This document shows, piece after piece, positions 8,577 through 18,605 of a stretch of 64,000 bases of DNA (positions are counted from its first letter, which is position 1; each line of letters starts with the position of its first letter). The notes under the pieces are model-generated. The model was not told where the DNA came from, did not search any database, and was given only the letters and a program-made list of their open reading frames with translations. The translations under genes were made by a program, and so were the position numbers. Source of the DNA: Leishmania infantum JPCM5 (lineage: Eukaryota > Euglenozoa > Kinetoplastea > Trypanosomatida > Trypanosomatidae); NCBI RefSeq assembly GCF_000002875.2, contig NC_009405.2, positions 569,256 through 633,255 of the forward strand, given 5' to 3'.

Positions 8577-10016
8577 CTAAAGCTTCTCCTGATCGTAGAT
8601 AGACCGGTGCGCCTGGTAGTGCTCCACCAGCTGCGCCCTCTGCCGCTCCAGCTCTGGCGTCAGGTGCTCAAAGACGTCATCGCACAGGGTCGATACTGGC
8701 CATGCAGGCAGCTTCTCCTGCCGACGCAGCTCGCTAAGCACCTCTCTGCGGGTCCTCTCGACAACCTCCGTCGACTGCTCGGGCGTCCACCAGCCACGCT
8801 CTGCCATGAAGCGCTCAAAGCGCTCGATGGGGCTAAAGGTCTCTGCGAAGTGCTCGATCTCGTCCCGCGAGCGGTACGCGGTACTGTCGTCCGAGGTTGA
8901 GTGGTGCGAGAGGCGGTACGTCAGTGCCTCCACCAGGACGGGCCGGTGGTTGTTCAGGATCATTTCACGTGCCTTGCGCACGGTATGGTAAACCGCCAGC
9001 GCGTCGAGGCCGTCGACTCTGGCGGCCGGCATGCCGTAGCCTACCGCACGGCTCAAGATGCCGTCGCCCATGTACTGGCTGTGGGTCGGGGTCGAGATGG
9101 CGTAACCATTGTTGCGCACAAAGAAGAGGGTGTGCGAGCCGACGGTGCTAGCGAAGTTCAGCCCAGCGTGGAAGTCGCCCTCGCTCGCGGCTCCCTCGCC
9201 GAAGAAGGTGGCACAGATGCGCGCCTCCGGAATCGTCGACAGCAGCGTGCCAGTCGGCAGCCTCCTCTCCAGCGCCTGGTTTTCTAGCCGAAACGCGTAG
9301 CCGGCGCCGGCGCCGTGAGGGATCTGCGTGGCGAGCGGGGAGCTGACCATCTGCGCATTCAGACGCTTGCTGCCGTAGTGGATAGGCATCTGACGGCCCT
9401 TCAAATCGCACTCACAGTTGCCCATGCACTGCGCGATAAACTCGGGTATAGTGTAGCCGCGGTACGTCAGAATACCCGCCTCTCTGTATTGCGCGAAGAG
9501 CTCGTCGTTGCTGGCCAGCCCAGCCGCCGCGCCGATCACGGCAGCCTCCTCGCCAAACATCGTCATGTAGAAGGAGATGCGGCCTTGCCGCTGCGCCTCT
9601 AGCATTATCTTGTCTATGGTGTTGTGCGTCAGCATCGCCGACATCATGCGCTCCGCCACCTCGCGAGTGATGACGCTCGTCTCATCCTTTGCATGGTAGC
9701 GAAATACCTGCCCAAGCTCGGCGCTCTGCAGCTCAGTTTTGCCAGCCTCATTGACGGTTGAAGGCGTTGCTGCAGCAGCTCCGCTGTCTGCCTTTTCCTC
9801 CACAAAGACGCCGCCTTGCAAATCGAGCACATGGAAGATCGGCGCAGCCGGGTCAGGCTCGTCATTGAACGTCAGCGTGCTCGTGGTCACCGGTCCATCC
9901 TTGAAGTCGAGGTTCCACACCTTCTGCACCTGGCGTATCGCATCACTTAGCGAGGTACGGCCAGCGATGGCGGTGGCGAGTGCGTTGCAGCGCACTGCAC
10001 GAGAGATGTGGAACAT
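8577..10016 (-). CDS. BCKDHA: 2-oxoisovalerate dehydrogenase E1 alpha subunit (branched-chain keto acid dehydrogenase)
   Basis: A 479-residue thiamine-diphosphate-dependent decarboxylating subunit of the mitochondrial branched-chain 2-oxoacid dehydrogenase complex (Leu/Ile/Val catabolism). It acts as an alpha2beta2 heterotetramer with E1 beta, which is not in this window. The N-terminus is Arg-containing and without acidic residues over about 18 positions, like a presequence. The family block ISFYMTMFGEEA is present. The thiamine-pyrophosphate motif runs from GEGAASEGD (residues 273-281) to NN (302-303). The phosphorylation-loop sequence HHSTSDDSTAYR (371-382) identifies BCKDH rather than pyruvate dehydrogenase and keeps the loop serines. 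An Ala/Ser/Thr-rich stretch near residues 70-100 looks like an added linker. Length is close to the usual 400-480. SIDER-like copy 3 in its 3' flank may affect mRNA stability. Confidence 0.95.
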   Translation of the reverse strand: MFHISRAVRCNALATAIAGRTSLSDAIRQVQKVWNLDFKDGPVTTSTLTFNDEPDPAAPIFHVLDLQGGVFVEEKADSGAAAATPSTVNEAGKTELQSAELGQVFRYHAKDETSVITREVAERMMSAMLTHNTIDKIMLEAQRQGRISFYMTMFGEEAAVIGAAAGLASNDELFAQYREAGILTYRGYTIPEFIAQCMGNCECDLKGRQMPIHYGSKRLNAQMVSSPLATQIPHGAGAGYAFRLENQALERRLPTGTLLSTIPEARICATFFGEGAASEGDFHAGLNFASTVGSHTLFFVRNNGYAISTPTHSQYMGDGILSRAVGYGMPAARVDGLDALAVYHTVRKAREMILNNHRPVLVEALTYRLSHHSTSDDSTAYRSRDEIEHFAETFSPIERFERFMAERGWWTPEQSTEVVERTRREVLSELRRQEKLPAWPVSTLCDDVFEHLTPELERQRAQLVEHYQAHRSIYDQEKL

Positions 10017-12244
10017 GACGCAGATTCGAAAAAGGGTGGTGGATAGACGAGAGACGGCGGACGGCCAGGGGTGGAGGGGAGCGCAAGTCGGTGACGTGTG
10101 ACTTCACCGGAATCGAAAACGAGCGCACGCACACAGACAAGAAAAAGGGAAGAAGAAGAGGGGGAGAGGGAGAGAAACGACAGGGACGTCTTTGAGGAAG
10201 AAGGGTTGAAGGGGAGGGTGGTGGAGATGTTTGTGTGCGTGCGTGTGTGAGTGAGGGCAAAGGGCAATCCTGTAGGTGTGCTTCACCGAGTTCATGCACA
10301 CCCACACACAAACACAGAGATTGACACGCACGTACGCAAGCGAAGGAAGGAAAAAAGGTAGCCTATCTATCTATATAGATAGATAGTTACTTGCAAACAT
10401 AACAACAAGAGAGAGCGCAGCGCCGGTGGCGAGCGACGCGCACGCACGCGCACGCGAAGAAAAAAGGAAACCGTCAAGAGGGCCTCGATTCCACGACAGA
10501 TTAAAAAAAAAACGGACGCCTGCGTGTGGACCACTTGAGGAGAAGTGGGTGATGGATAGACGGGAGATGAGGATAGGATGAACACGAAGGAGATGAGAAA
10601 AAGGAGTCGCGGAAAAGGGGGAGAGGGAGCAAGGCGAGGTAAGGGCGATGCGTCACAAAGAGCAAGACATGTGGCGAGGGGGTAGGGTGCAAGAGAAATA
10701 CGCAGAAACACTCACGAGTATGTATTTGGTGGTGGTGGTGGTGGGGTGGTGATAGAGAGAATATCGGCGAGAGAGGTGAGACTGCTTGTCGTCGATGGCG
10801 TTCGAATCGGAGGGATTCAAGCGACGGGGTAGAAACGTTGCGCTGTGACGGGGCAGATGGGGGGAGGGGGGGCGGAGGGGCGTGAGTGGGGGAAGATGTG
10901 ACGTGTGTGAGGGAGTGAGGAGAAAACAGACGGCTTCTGTGCATGCGTGCGTGTGCACGCGTACGTCGGTTGACCTTGTTGCTCAGCTGTGAAAGCACGG
11001 TCACGCACACACACAAACCGACGCAGGCAGGCAATCCCGCGCGCGCGAGAAAAGAAAGGAAGAGGGGGCTGATGTGAAGTGTGCGTGTGTGAGAACAGCG
11101 TAGAGGTGGGGAGGTGATGGGCAAGGCGCTGGATGGGCAGCAAGGTGTGCTGTGGGGGGACAGAATCACCGGCGGATGGGGGAGGGGGGGGGGAAGATCT
11201 TATACGCTTGTGTGTGTTTGATGCAGCACAGTCGGTACCGCGAGATTGAAGGAACTGAGGCACGTACAGAGAGGGAGAGAAGGGAAGAGGTGGAGGTATA
11301 GTTGACGCGTGCCCGCATACACACATACACAGGAAGAGGGTGGCGCAAAGCCTGGAGTGCGCACGATGCGCATGCACGCTCCGGGTATGAAGGCGGCCCT
11401 CTCGCACGACTACGAGCGTGGCAGTTGTGTGCCGCCAACCGACGCCGCCGTGATCGGAGAAAGAAAAAGCAGCGGCCACTTCGTGACCCACGCTGCAGCG
11501 GCACGATGAAGTTCTCCGTGAGTGAATAAAGTGCACTAGTGAACCAAAGCCGTCACTGCATTGCACCCTGTCGGCACCAACTTCTCTTCCCGCCGGCGCT
11601 GTCTGCGTAGGGAGAAGGCAGGGAAGGCGGGTGGGGTGGGGGGATACAAGCAGTGGCTGCCCTGCTCACGTCCTCGTTTTCCCTCTTTTTTTTCTTTCGC
11701 GTTCTACTTGGCGCAAAGGTATGTGTGCGTACGTGTACGTGTGTGTGTTGGGTGGAAGGGGGGGGGTTCCGTCACACTTGGCGGCGCTCGACACTCCGCG
11801 GCCTCGCCTTCTCGATGGACACCGGGGGGGGGAGGTAGAAGAGGACGGGGGGGGTTGAAGTGTGCATGCCGCTCAATATCCAGCCTCCCCCCCTAACACA
11901 CAGACGCCGATGAAGACATACAAGCGCACCGAGTGACTCGTACAATGAGCTGCAGGTATATATGATGGATAAACAGAGACACGCGCCCTTCACGAGCGCA
12001 CAGACACACGCACATGAGCGCAACAGCACAACCCCATGGCTTGCCAGTAGTAGTGTACATCGAAGTGATAGCATTCTGCCACGTCACCGACTGCCGTCCC
12101 CAGCACTTCCCTTGGACTGATGGCAGAAGGCCTCCCCTCATGCAGACACACGTGCGGACTGACGGGGAGGGAGGAGGAGGGGGGTCATTCTTTCCTCTTC
12201 GCCATCACTGCCTCTGTAGCAACTGCTGCGGCTGCGGTGGCATT
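10017..12244. other. 2.2-kb low-complexity intergenic region (CYB5D1 3' flank / BCKDHA 5' flank)
   Basis: The plus strand is strongly purine-rich from about 10120 to 11300 (CT-rich in the RNA), with G runs and CA/GT repeats. A 24-bp palindrome lies at 10363. The open frames (for example 10501-11169, 10817-11566) are low-complexity translations of these tracts. No gene is supported. Confidence 0.6.
10363..10386. repeat. 24-bp perfect palindrome of CTAT/ATAG units
   Basis: CTATCTATCTAT is followed directly by its exact reverse complement. It could form a 12-bp hairpin or cruciform in DNA. In RNA it would lie in the intergenic or leader region upstream of BCKDHA. Confidence 0.85.
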
Positions 12245-12910
12245 TTATGCCTCCGTCAGGTCATCGTTATAGTACAGGTGAATGGCGGGGATGTAGTAGT
12301 CTGCGTTCAGTCCCAAGTCTTCGAAGGAGTCCGCCTCGTCATGGATGCCGTTGTCCTCGAGTGTGCGGGACATGTCGAGCTCGCGCGGGTCGGGGTCTAG
12401 CCGCACCCACGTATAACTGCGCGCGTGCGCGTTAATGGAGAGGTAGCGCTCACGTAGGAGCTCCTCTAGGGTTTCCTCCGCGCACACCTCCAGCGTCGTC
12501 TCGTCACCGGTGAGCGTATTCACAATGCGAATGCGACGCGTGCGGCTCGTCAGGGCTCCGATGATATACTGCGGGTCTTTCCACCACGGAACGTCGTAGT
12601 TGAGGTCAATGTTGGAGTCGGGGTAGATAGTAGGCATGTGTGGCACCCGGCCCAGCGGCATCGCGTAAGTGCGCATGCCGCTGTTCGGATCTACACACGA
12701 CCGCAGGTCGTTGGCCTCAGCATCCCACCAGTGCGAGATGTCGGTGCCGGCCACCTGCACCAGCGGCTTCGTGAGGTGTGCAAACTTCGGCATTTCCTTG
12801 TAGGCGGCGATGAGCGGTGTGAGGTCGAGCACTTTGCCATTCAGTGAGACGTATGCGTCGTCGTGAAAGGCGTGCTCTCGCACCTCCTTGGCCGTGTAGA
12901 AGCGCGACAT
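12245..12910 (-). CDS. CYB5D1: Cytochrome b5 domain-containing protein 1 (CYB5D1) homologue
   Basis: A 221-residue protein that aligns along its length with the CYB5D1 family (about 228 residues in human). The N-terminal block RFYTAKEVREHAF...VSLNGKVLDLTPL is a cytochrome b5-like start. VAGTDISHWWD (residues 53-63) and RSCVDPNSGMRTY are family hallmarks. The canonical HPGG of b5 is absent, as in CYB5D1 generally; H45 and H60 are the candidate heme-ligand histidines. The C-terminal half (RTRRIRIVNTLTGDETTLEV through AIHLYYNDDLTEA) is the ubiquitin-like part, and LYYNDDLTEA closely matches the family terminus. CYB5D1 is known as a ciliary protein required for normal motility, so an axonemal role in the flagellum is the natural inference. 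Start 12910 follows a strong splice-acceptor candidate. Confidence 0.9.
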   Translation of the reverse strand: MSRFYTAKEVREHAFHDDAYVSLNGKVLDLTPLIAAYKEMPKFAHLTKPLVQVAGTDISHWWDAEANDLRSCVDPNSGMRTYAMPLGRVPHMPTIYPDSNIDLNYDVPWWKDPQYIIGALTSRTRRIRIVNTLTGDETTLEVCAEETLEELLRERYLSINAHARSYTWVRLDPDPRELDMSRTLEDNGIHDEADSFEDLGLNADYYIPAIHLYYNDDLTEA

Positions 12911-12913
12911 GGG

Positions 12914-12944
12914 CTAAAAGCTAAGGGAAGAGAGATGAAGGCAC
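12914..12944 (-). promoter_or_regulatory. Spliced-leader acceptor candidate, CYB5D1 gene
   Basis: The RNA-sense tract CCTTCATCTCTCTTCCCTTAG places AG at 12922-12921. A second AG lies at 12915-12914, just 3 nt before the ATG at 12910. Confidence 0.65.
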
Positions 12945-13603
12945 ACAGCGATCGTCACCTTCCCACACGTTCAGCGTCCCGGCTCTGCGCCTTTTTCTCT
13001 TCCAGGCCGTGTCGGTGGCGTGCGCCAACACACCACGCAGAGTTCACGTTTCGAGAGGATAATTCCTCCGCACGGATCGAGCGAGAGAGGGGAGGTGGGG
13101 GAGGGGGCAGGAAGTGGAGCCTTTCGCAGGGACCCGTCACCACAGCAGGAGTGCGGGGGTCGTGTGATTGGGATTGAGGTGCTTCATGTTGTAATGTTTT
13201 CGATTAATAGAAGGAAGGAGGAAGTAGTGTTGTGCGAGGAAGTGCGGTAGACACGAGAGATGCAGCGGGGGCGTCAGTGGCAAAGAATGCCCGCTGCACC
13301 TCCCAAAAAGCAGCAGCGAGGTAGAGAGCGTGATATATATATATGTACACACAGCCGCATGCAGGCACCTCGAGGTGGCCTTCGCTGTCCCAGACGTGGA
13401 CAATAGCGTTAGTGGAAACTGACACCCGCGTTCCTCTTCGTTTTCCCCAGCTTTTCATCGTTCTGCATTTCTCTTTGCCCGCTTCCTCTGTCTCACCTCC
13501 GTCAGTATCGGACGTGGCACGGGGGGGGGGAGACATGGGGAGGGGAGGGGGGCGGCAAAGCGCCCTTACGGGAGATGGGCGGCGGCGGTGGGAGAAACGA
13601 AAA

Positions 13604-13649
13604 ATGCCCCCATATACGCATATATATATATATGCGTATATGGGGGCAT
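13604..13649. repeat. 46-bp perfect palindrome (long hairpin)
   Basis: The left arm is ATGCCCCCATATACGCATA plus TATA. The right half is its exact reverse complement with no spacer, giving a 23-bp perfect stem with GC-rich ends and an alternating AT centre. It falls in the PRMT5 3' flank. Confidence 0.95.
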
Positions 13650-14785
13650 ATATGTATCTCCGCACACACACACACATCACCACCACCACCACCATCACCA
13701 CTCCTGTGAAGAGAGGGGCATGAAATCGAGTACAGGCAGCAGCGAAGGGGTGGGGTGGGTGGGGGTGGACAGTCAAGCCGTCACACGAGATCGGCGCAGC
13801 ACTGCCGGGAAGAAAAGCGAGGCGAAGAAATAACAAGGACGAAACAACACACAAGCCAACACAGACACGATGCATGCATCACAAAACAAGGCGTGAGGGG
13901 GGAGGGGGTTGGGGCGGAAGAAACATGGCATCACGATGTGAGCCGGCCCGCCTCGTCTACATACGCACGCACGCACAAATATATATGGTCCTGCAGACAT
14001 CCGCCAAGAACACTAGGGCGGGGTAGGGAGGTGGTGAGAGGGCAGTGGCCCTGTGCACGGTAGCATAGATAAAGACTACAGAGGCGCACAGCCGCAGTGA
14101 CGCGTAAGCACAAGAGGAAAGGCGAAGGGGATAAAGAAGGAGAGGGGGAAGAGGGAGGAGGTGACAAGAGACGCAGATGCAACATGGAGTGCAATCCATG
14201 GCGAGCACACCAGCACAACGCGCATAACAGTCCACTCTGCAGCCGCGGCCAAGACAACAACAACGCGGTAGCAGTGGTTTAGTGACCGCCAGATACGTTC
14301 GCCGCGGAAGGAAAGGGAAAACCAACAACAATAACGACAAAGAACCAGATGAGGGATGCTAAAGAGAGCTCGTGAGGAAGGCGTGGCGGGCCGCAGCAGT
14401 TCAATAGATGTGGAGCAGCGTAGAGGAGGCTTGAGAAGGGCGGCGCGCAGGGGAGGCGGGAGAGAGGGAGAGGGAGACATGCTCACGACGACACAGGACA
14501 ACAACAGCATCACCACAACAAGGAAAAGCGAAAAAAAAATGAACATGACTAAGCGACTCTGGAAGACACTAAGACGCATCGAAAAGAATGAGAGGAAGAC
14601 GAGGGTGGACATCAGCGTCGCATACCTATAGCACCCATGATGGAGTCCTGCTACGCAGCTCACGTGTCAATATGCACACACCCGCGGTAAACCTGAGAAG
14701 AAATCAAATAGACAGAGAGCCGGGCAATAGCTGCTCTGGCTCCCCTCCACACACCTTCCCACCCTCCAGTGCCATCCCCGCCGTC

Positions 14786-17700
14786 TCACAGGAGCATCGA
14801 CGCAGCCCAGCCGTTCTTGTTGTGAACCAACGGTGCAGCGGAGGCGTCGCGGCCAGTCCTCGGCGACTGTCGCTCCACCGCCGCATCGCCGTAGGTGACG
14901 CTCCACTCATACCAAACCCTCTGCTCCGCCAGACCCGTCCGCCGATCAAGCTGCACGCGGATGGCGACCATGCGGCTTTCTTCCGCCGCTGCTTGCCCGA
15001 CATCCTGCAGCTCCGCCTGCTGGGCGGGCTCGAGCGCAAAGACGCATGGAAACCAACTGTACATGTCCTCCGTCCTCTCCACGGGGGCAGTGGCGATGAT
15101 CGTGGCTGGCGCGGTCGCAGACTCGTAAAGCACCGCGGAGAAATAGCCAGCCAAGCCGCAGCAGCGGCCACACGGCGGCACCTGAAAGACAAGGCTCGCC
15201 GCCCGCTCCAGCGACACGGGCTCCCGCCGCTTCATCGCGCCGCGGTCTCCCTTGTAGTCGTTACCGCTGCCGCCGTGGAATCGGTGCTCGAAGGTCCAGC
15301 ACGGCTGCGGAGGCGCCAGTGTGACAGCCCTGCTGAGGTTTGTGACAAGCAGCGTATGATTGAGAGCAGCATGGCGGTCGTGGCAGCCCGGCGGCGGCAC
15401 CGTCAACCCTTTCACAGCTGCCTCCGTCACCGCCGCATCAAAGGTGGCAGACATGAGCGGCGCCACCCACGCAGTGTATTGCTGTGGAATGCACATGAGG
15501 TGAGGGTTGAAAGCGATGCCGCGGCTGAGCTGGATGTCCTCGAGCTGAGCGTGGAAGGCCTCCAGACACTCCGGGCTCAGCTCGTTGTCGCCCAGACTCC
15601 CGAGCAGCTCAGAAACGATAAGGTCGCACAGACCGAAGTCAGCCGGTAAGGTGAGCGAGCCGTCTTCCGCGGCGGTCGCAATGGTGCGCCCGTCGGCGAC
15701 GATCACCTCCAGTGTGTGTCCGAAGGTGTAGGCCAGCTGCATCCACTCGGGGTCATTCGCCCACCGCATTCGCGTGAAGGCGGCAGCTGGGGGATTCTTT
15801 TCGATGGCGAAGATGCGCAGTCGCACCCCGAGCGCGGAGACAGCGTGGAGGCACTCATCGATCAACGGGCCGCGACCGCAGCCGAGCAGCACGAGGTGGA
15901 GTGTCCGCTCATCCGGCGAGGGCACCGGCACCCTCTGCATGGCACCGTGCTTCGCGAAGAACATTTTGTTCTGATGCGCGTGCTGCTGCTCCGCCCCGGC
16001 GGCGTACCAGTCCCGCACGTAGTGAAAGACTGCCTCGCGGTACTGCCGGTATTTTCGTGCGTCGCGCTCAAAGACTTCGTAGACGCCGCTCGACAGGTGG
16101 TGGCTCAGTGGCTGTAGTGGCAGTTGGAGTTGACCCTCGAAGGAGGCAAAGACGTCGCGGGTCGGCTCCTCGACGCCTTTGAAGTGGAGGTAGTTGAGCA
16201 GCGGGTACTGGTCAAAAAAGGTGCGATCGAACACTGGCATCGCGCGCCGGCGCAGCAGCTCCACAATGAAGGTGATCGCGCTGACAAAGGGCGGGTAGGT
16301 GCCAGCCCAGCGGGAGGCCACCAACGGCTGGAGATCCTCCGGCATCACGTAGGTGTAGCGGCTCCGCAGCAAATGAGAGCGGCGACAGTCGGCCGCTGCC
16401 TCATACGATGTGTCGGAGGCGGAACCGGAGCCCTTGGAGCCCCCCTTCGCCGCCGCCACGGCCGAGTCGGCTTCGTGGCTCGTCTCAAGCTCTGTAACGC
16501 TGTCGTACCAGTCGAAGAGTGAGTAGCCTGTTCGACTCCCTTCGCTCTCGCCGTCGTGGTAGGTCGGTGGCGTTCGCCGGAGCGGTGCGTTGTCCTCGTC
16601 GGGGTTGCCGTGGTTAGGGTGCGCCTGCTCCTGCGCCTCCACGACGTCCTCCTCCGCCAAAGTGGCGCTGGGGCGATGGTGCGTGCTGGAAGCGGTGCCT
16701 GGGGCGTCAGGGCGGTAGTTGGGGTGCTCGTGCGGCGCCACCCCGTGCGGCGCCAGACACGCCAGCAGCGCCGGGGCAGTAGGGCACTCAAAGCCGACGA
16801 CCTCCTCGCCGAACCACTCGCTGGGCAGCAGCATGCGCGGGTTCCACGTGGAGTAGTAGAGCAGCGCCATCAAAGACGAAGCCGCCTCGGTATGCACCAC
16901 ACCCGAACGCGGCGACGAGGACGACGACGGCGGTGATGCGTCAGACATGAGGCTCGTAGTGGTGCTGGTGACACTACAGGGTGTATTGATGCGGTATATC
17001 ACCCGCCCTGAGTCCGTCTTGAGAGTGGAGTAGCCGTAAAGGACGGCCTGGCGGAGACGCTGCAGCTGGTAGCGATGGGCAGGGTTGCATGCATCGCAGC
17101 GGACCCACACCTTCACCCTCGTGCACTGCTGAATGAAAGACAGCACTACATCCGCGGCAAGACAAGCGACGCGGATGTTGCGCTGATTCTCCTCTTCATC
17201 ACTCATCGGCTGCGCGCCGCCGCGCTTGCCTGCTGTGGCACCCCCCTCGTTGTCCTCCTGATCGCGGCTGTCGTCGTCATCTCCGCCAGACCATGCGACG
17301 TCCGCGGCATAGAACGGTAGCGGCACCTGCACGGCGCGTAGGCACATGAAGGCTGCTAGCTCAAGCTGCTCAGCGATACGCTTCCGCTGCGCACGCGTCG
17401 ACCAGCTTAGCTCCGTCGCGACACCGTTCATCGTCTGGCACCACTCCGACGGCATGTGCAGCGCGCTCCACGTCCCGGCCACCTCCCTGCGCCACGCCTG
17501 ATGTAGCATGTGGGGATCAGCCGTCATGTTCGGCGGAGGGCACGGACCCAGCAAGAGGGAGCTGAAGGGAAGCGAATCGTAGCTGCTGCCGCTTCTGGAC
17601 GGACCGGCAGCGTTCGAGGCGTTGTCCTTCTGCGTGACGGCGGCGGCATCGCTGTCCCCCGAAGACGGCGACGACCTGAACCGCGGAAAGCGGCCGAGAA

Positions 17701-17929
17701 AGCACGTGCCGAACGTGGCACTCAGCATGCGCGCTTGCTTGATGGAGCGCATCAGCACCGGCTCCCCGGTGATGCCGTACACACGCAATGAGGCAGGAGA
17801 AAACACGCCAGCGCGCGCCCACTGGTTTTGAAAGCGCTCCCGCCCATGCAGGCAGTAGTCCTCCTCCATGGCCGAGGCGGTAGCCTGTGCCTCGGGGCCA
17901 TTGCTGATGCCACCGCCATCGAGCGACAT
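14786..17929 (-). CDS. PRMT5: Protein arginine N-methyltransferase 5 (PRMT5)
   Basis: A 1047-residue type II arginine methyltransferase that would symmetrically dimethylate arginines using S-adenosylmethionine. The SAM-binding motif LGCGRGP begins at residue 682. The double-E loop is SELLGSLGDNELSPE, with catalytic E774 and E783. YEVFERDARKYRQY carries F620, the phenylalanine that distinguishes PRMT5. FEHRF lies in the C-terminal beta-barrel. The N-terminal half is the expected TIM-barrel-like region, but long acidic or Ser/Pro-rich inserts (roughly residues 200-260, 320-360 and 400-560) make the protein far longer than the human enzyme of about 637 residues. Start 17929 (MSLDGGG) lies 9 nt after a strong splice acceptor; the upstream frame to 18040 is leader. 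No MEP50 partner is encoded in this window. A large palindrome lies in its 3' flank. Confidence 0.93.
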   Translation of the reverse strand: MSLDGGGISNGPEAQATASAMEEDYCLHGRERFQNQWARAGVFSPASLRVYGITGEPVLMRSIKQARMLSATFGTCFLGRFPRFRSSPSSGDSDAAAVTQKDNASNAAGPSRSGSSYDSLPFSSLLLGPCPPPNMTADPHMLHQAWRREVAGTWSALHMPSEWCQTMNGVATELSWSTRAQRKRIAEQLELAAFMCLRAVQVPLPFYAADVAWSGGDDDDSRDQEDNEGGATAGKRGGAQPMSDEEENQRNIRVACLAADVVLSFIQQCTRVKVWVRCDACNPAHRYQLQRLRQAVLYGYSTLKTDSGRVIYRINTPCSVTSTTTSLMSDASPPSSSSSPRSGVVHTEAASSLMALLYYSTWNPRMLLPSEWFGEEVVGFECPTAPALLACLAPHGVAPHEHPNYRPDAPGTASSTHHRPSATLAEEDVVEAQEQAHPNHGNPDEDNAPLRRTPPTYHDGESEGSRTGYSLFDWYDSVTELETSHEADSAVAAAKGGSKGSGSASDTSYEAAADCRRSHLLRSRYTYVMPEDLQPLVASRWAGTYPPFVSAITFIVELLRRRAMPVFDRTFFDQYPLLNYLHFKGVEEPTRDVFASFEGQLQLPLQPLSHHLSSGVYEVFERDARKYRQYREAVFHYVRDWYAAGAEQQHAHQNKMFFAKHGAMQRVPVPSPDERTLHLVLLGCGRGPLIDECLHAVSALGVRLRIFAIEKNPPAAAFTRMRWANDPEWMQLAYTFGHTLEVIVADGRTIATAAEDGSLTLPADFGLCDLIVSELLGSLGDNELSPECLEAFHAQLEDIQLSRGIAFNPHLMCIPQQYTAWVAPLMSATFDAAVTEAAVKGLTVPPPGCHDRHAALNHTLLVTNLSRAVTLAPPQPCWTFEHRFHGGSGNDYKGDRGAMKRREPVSLERAASLVFQVPPCGRCCGLAGYFSAVLYESATAPATIIATAPVERTEDMYSWFPCVFALEPAQQAELQDVGQAAAEESRMVAIRVQLDRRTGLAEQRVWYEWSVTYGDAAVERQSPRTGRDASAAPLVHNKNGWAASMLL

Positions 17930-18605
17930 TCCGGGAGACTGAGGGAATAGTAGAAGGCGGAGATAAGAGGAGCGACTTGGAGGATGTTTCGTGAGCGTGT
18001 ACACTTCGCCGTTTTTATGTATGCGTCTATGCATATACACCAGTGGCTCCTACGAAGGCGCTTTTCGAGTGCTAAATCTGAGGGAGTGGAATAGCAGCAG
18101 CAGTAGCAGACTCACGGTGGGCGAGAGAGAGAGAGAGAGGAGAGGAATAGCGGAAGATGGAGTGGCACAGTGTGTCGACATGGCACGCTTGTGTGCATGT
18201 GTGTGTGTGTGTGTGTGCGTGATTCGTTGTGCTGGCGATGCGCATAGGCGACTCTGTCACGGAGAGGCATTTTGCTTCGCCGTCCGGGCAAGGGTTGACC
18301 ATATATGCCATAAAACTAATCGGGAGGTTGAGCTCAACACGCATGAGGAAAAGCGTCTGTGCATCCGGCACGTTCCGCTTGCGTTCGCCTATGGGCGCGC
18401 GCGCGACTTCTTTCGTTCCTTCAGCAACATGGGGCAGGCGTGCCCTAGAGGCGAAAAGGGGGGAGAAAGAAGAGAGAAGGCGAGAGAGGGTGCGAACAGA
18501 GGAAGCGATCGGTGAGCTCACACAGCTGCTCCTGCGCACGTTCTTAGCCAGCCCTTGGCCAGCCCCACTCACCTCACCCCAACATCCCCGCCACTCGGTG
18601 AAATC
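17930..18605. other. Intergenic region between PRMT5 and the 18606 gene
   Basis: Holds the PRMT5 acceptor, a GA run (about 18124-18142) and a TG repeat (about 18195-18220). No gene is supported. Confidence 0.55.
17939..17985 (-). promoter_or_regulatory. Spliced-leader acceptor candidate, PRMT5
   Basis: The RNA-sense tract CGCCTTCTACTATTCCCTCAG has its AG at 17940-17939, giving a 9-nt leader before ATG 17929. An additional CT-rich run lies just upstream. Confidence 0.65.

Larger units (their letters stand above)
12911..14785. other. Intergenic region, PRMT5 3' flank
   Basis: 1.9 kb without a supported gene. It contains a TA run at 13331-13345, a 46-bp perfect palindrome at 13604, a CAC/CCA repeat at about 13665-13703, and purine-rich plus-strand tracts from about 14090 to 14600. 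Confidence 0.6.

Noticed and set aside
13665..13703. CRISPR-like or protein-coding His repeat
   Set aside because: Simple CAC/CCA microsatellite with no spacer structure.
14588..15649. Plus-strand 353-residue frame
   Set aside because: Antisense to PRMT5; its codons mirror the conserved PRMT5 frame.
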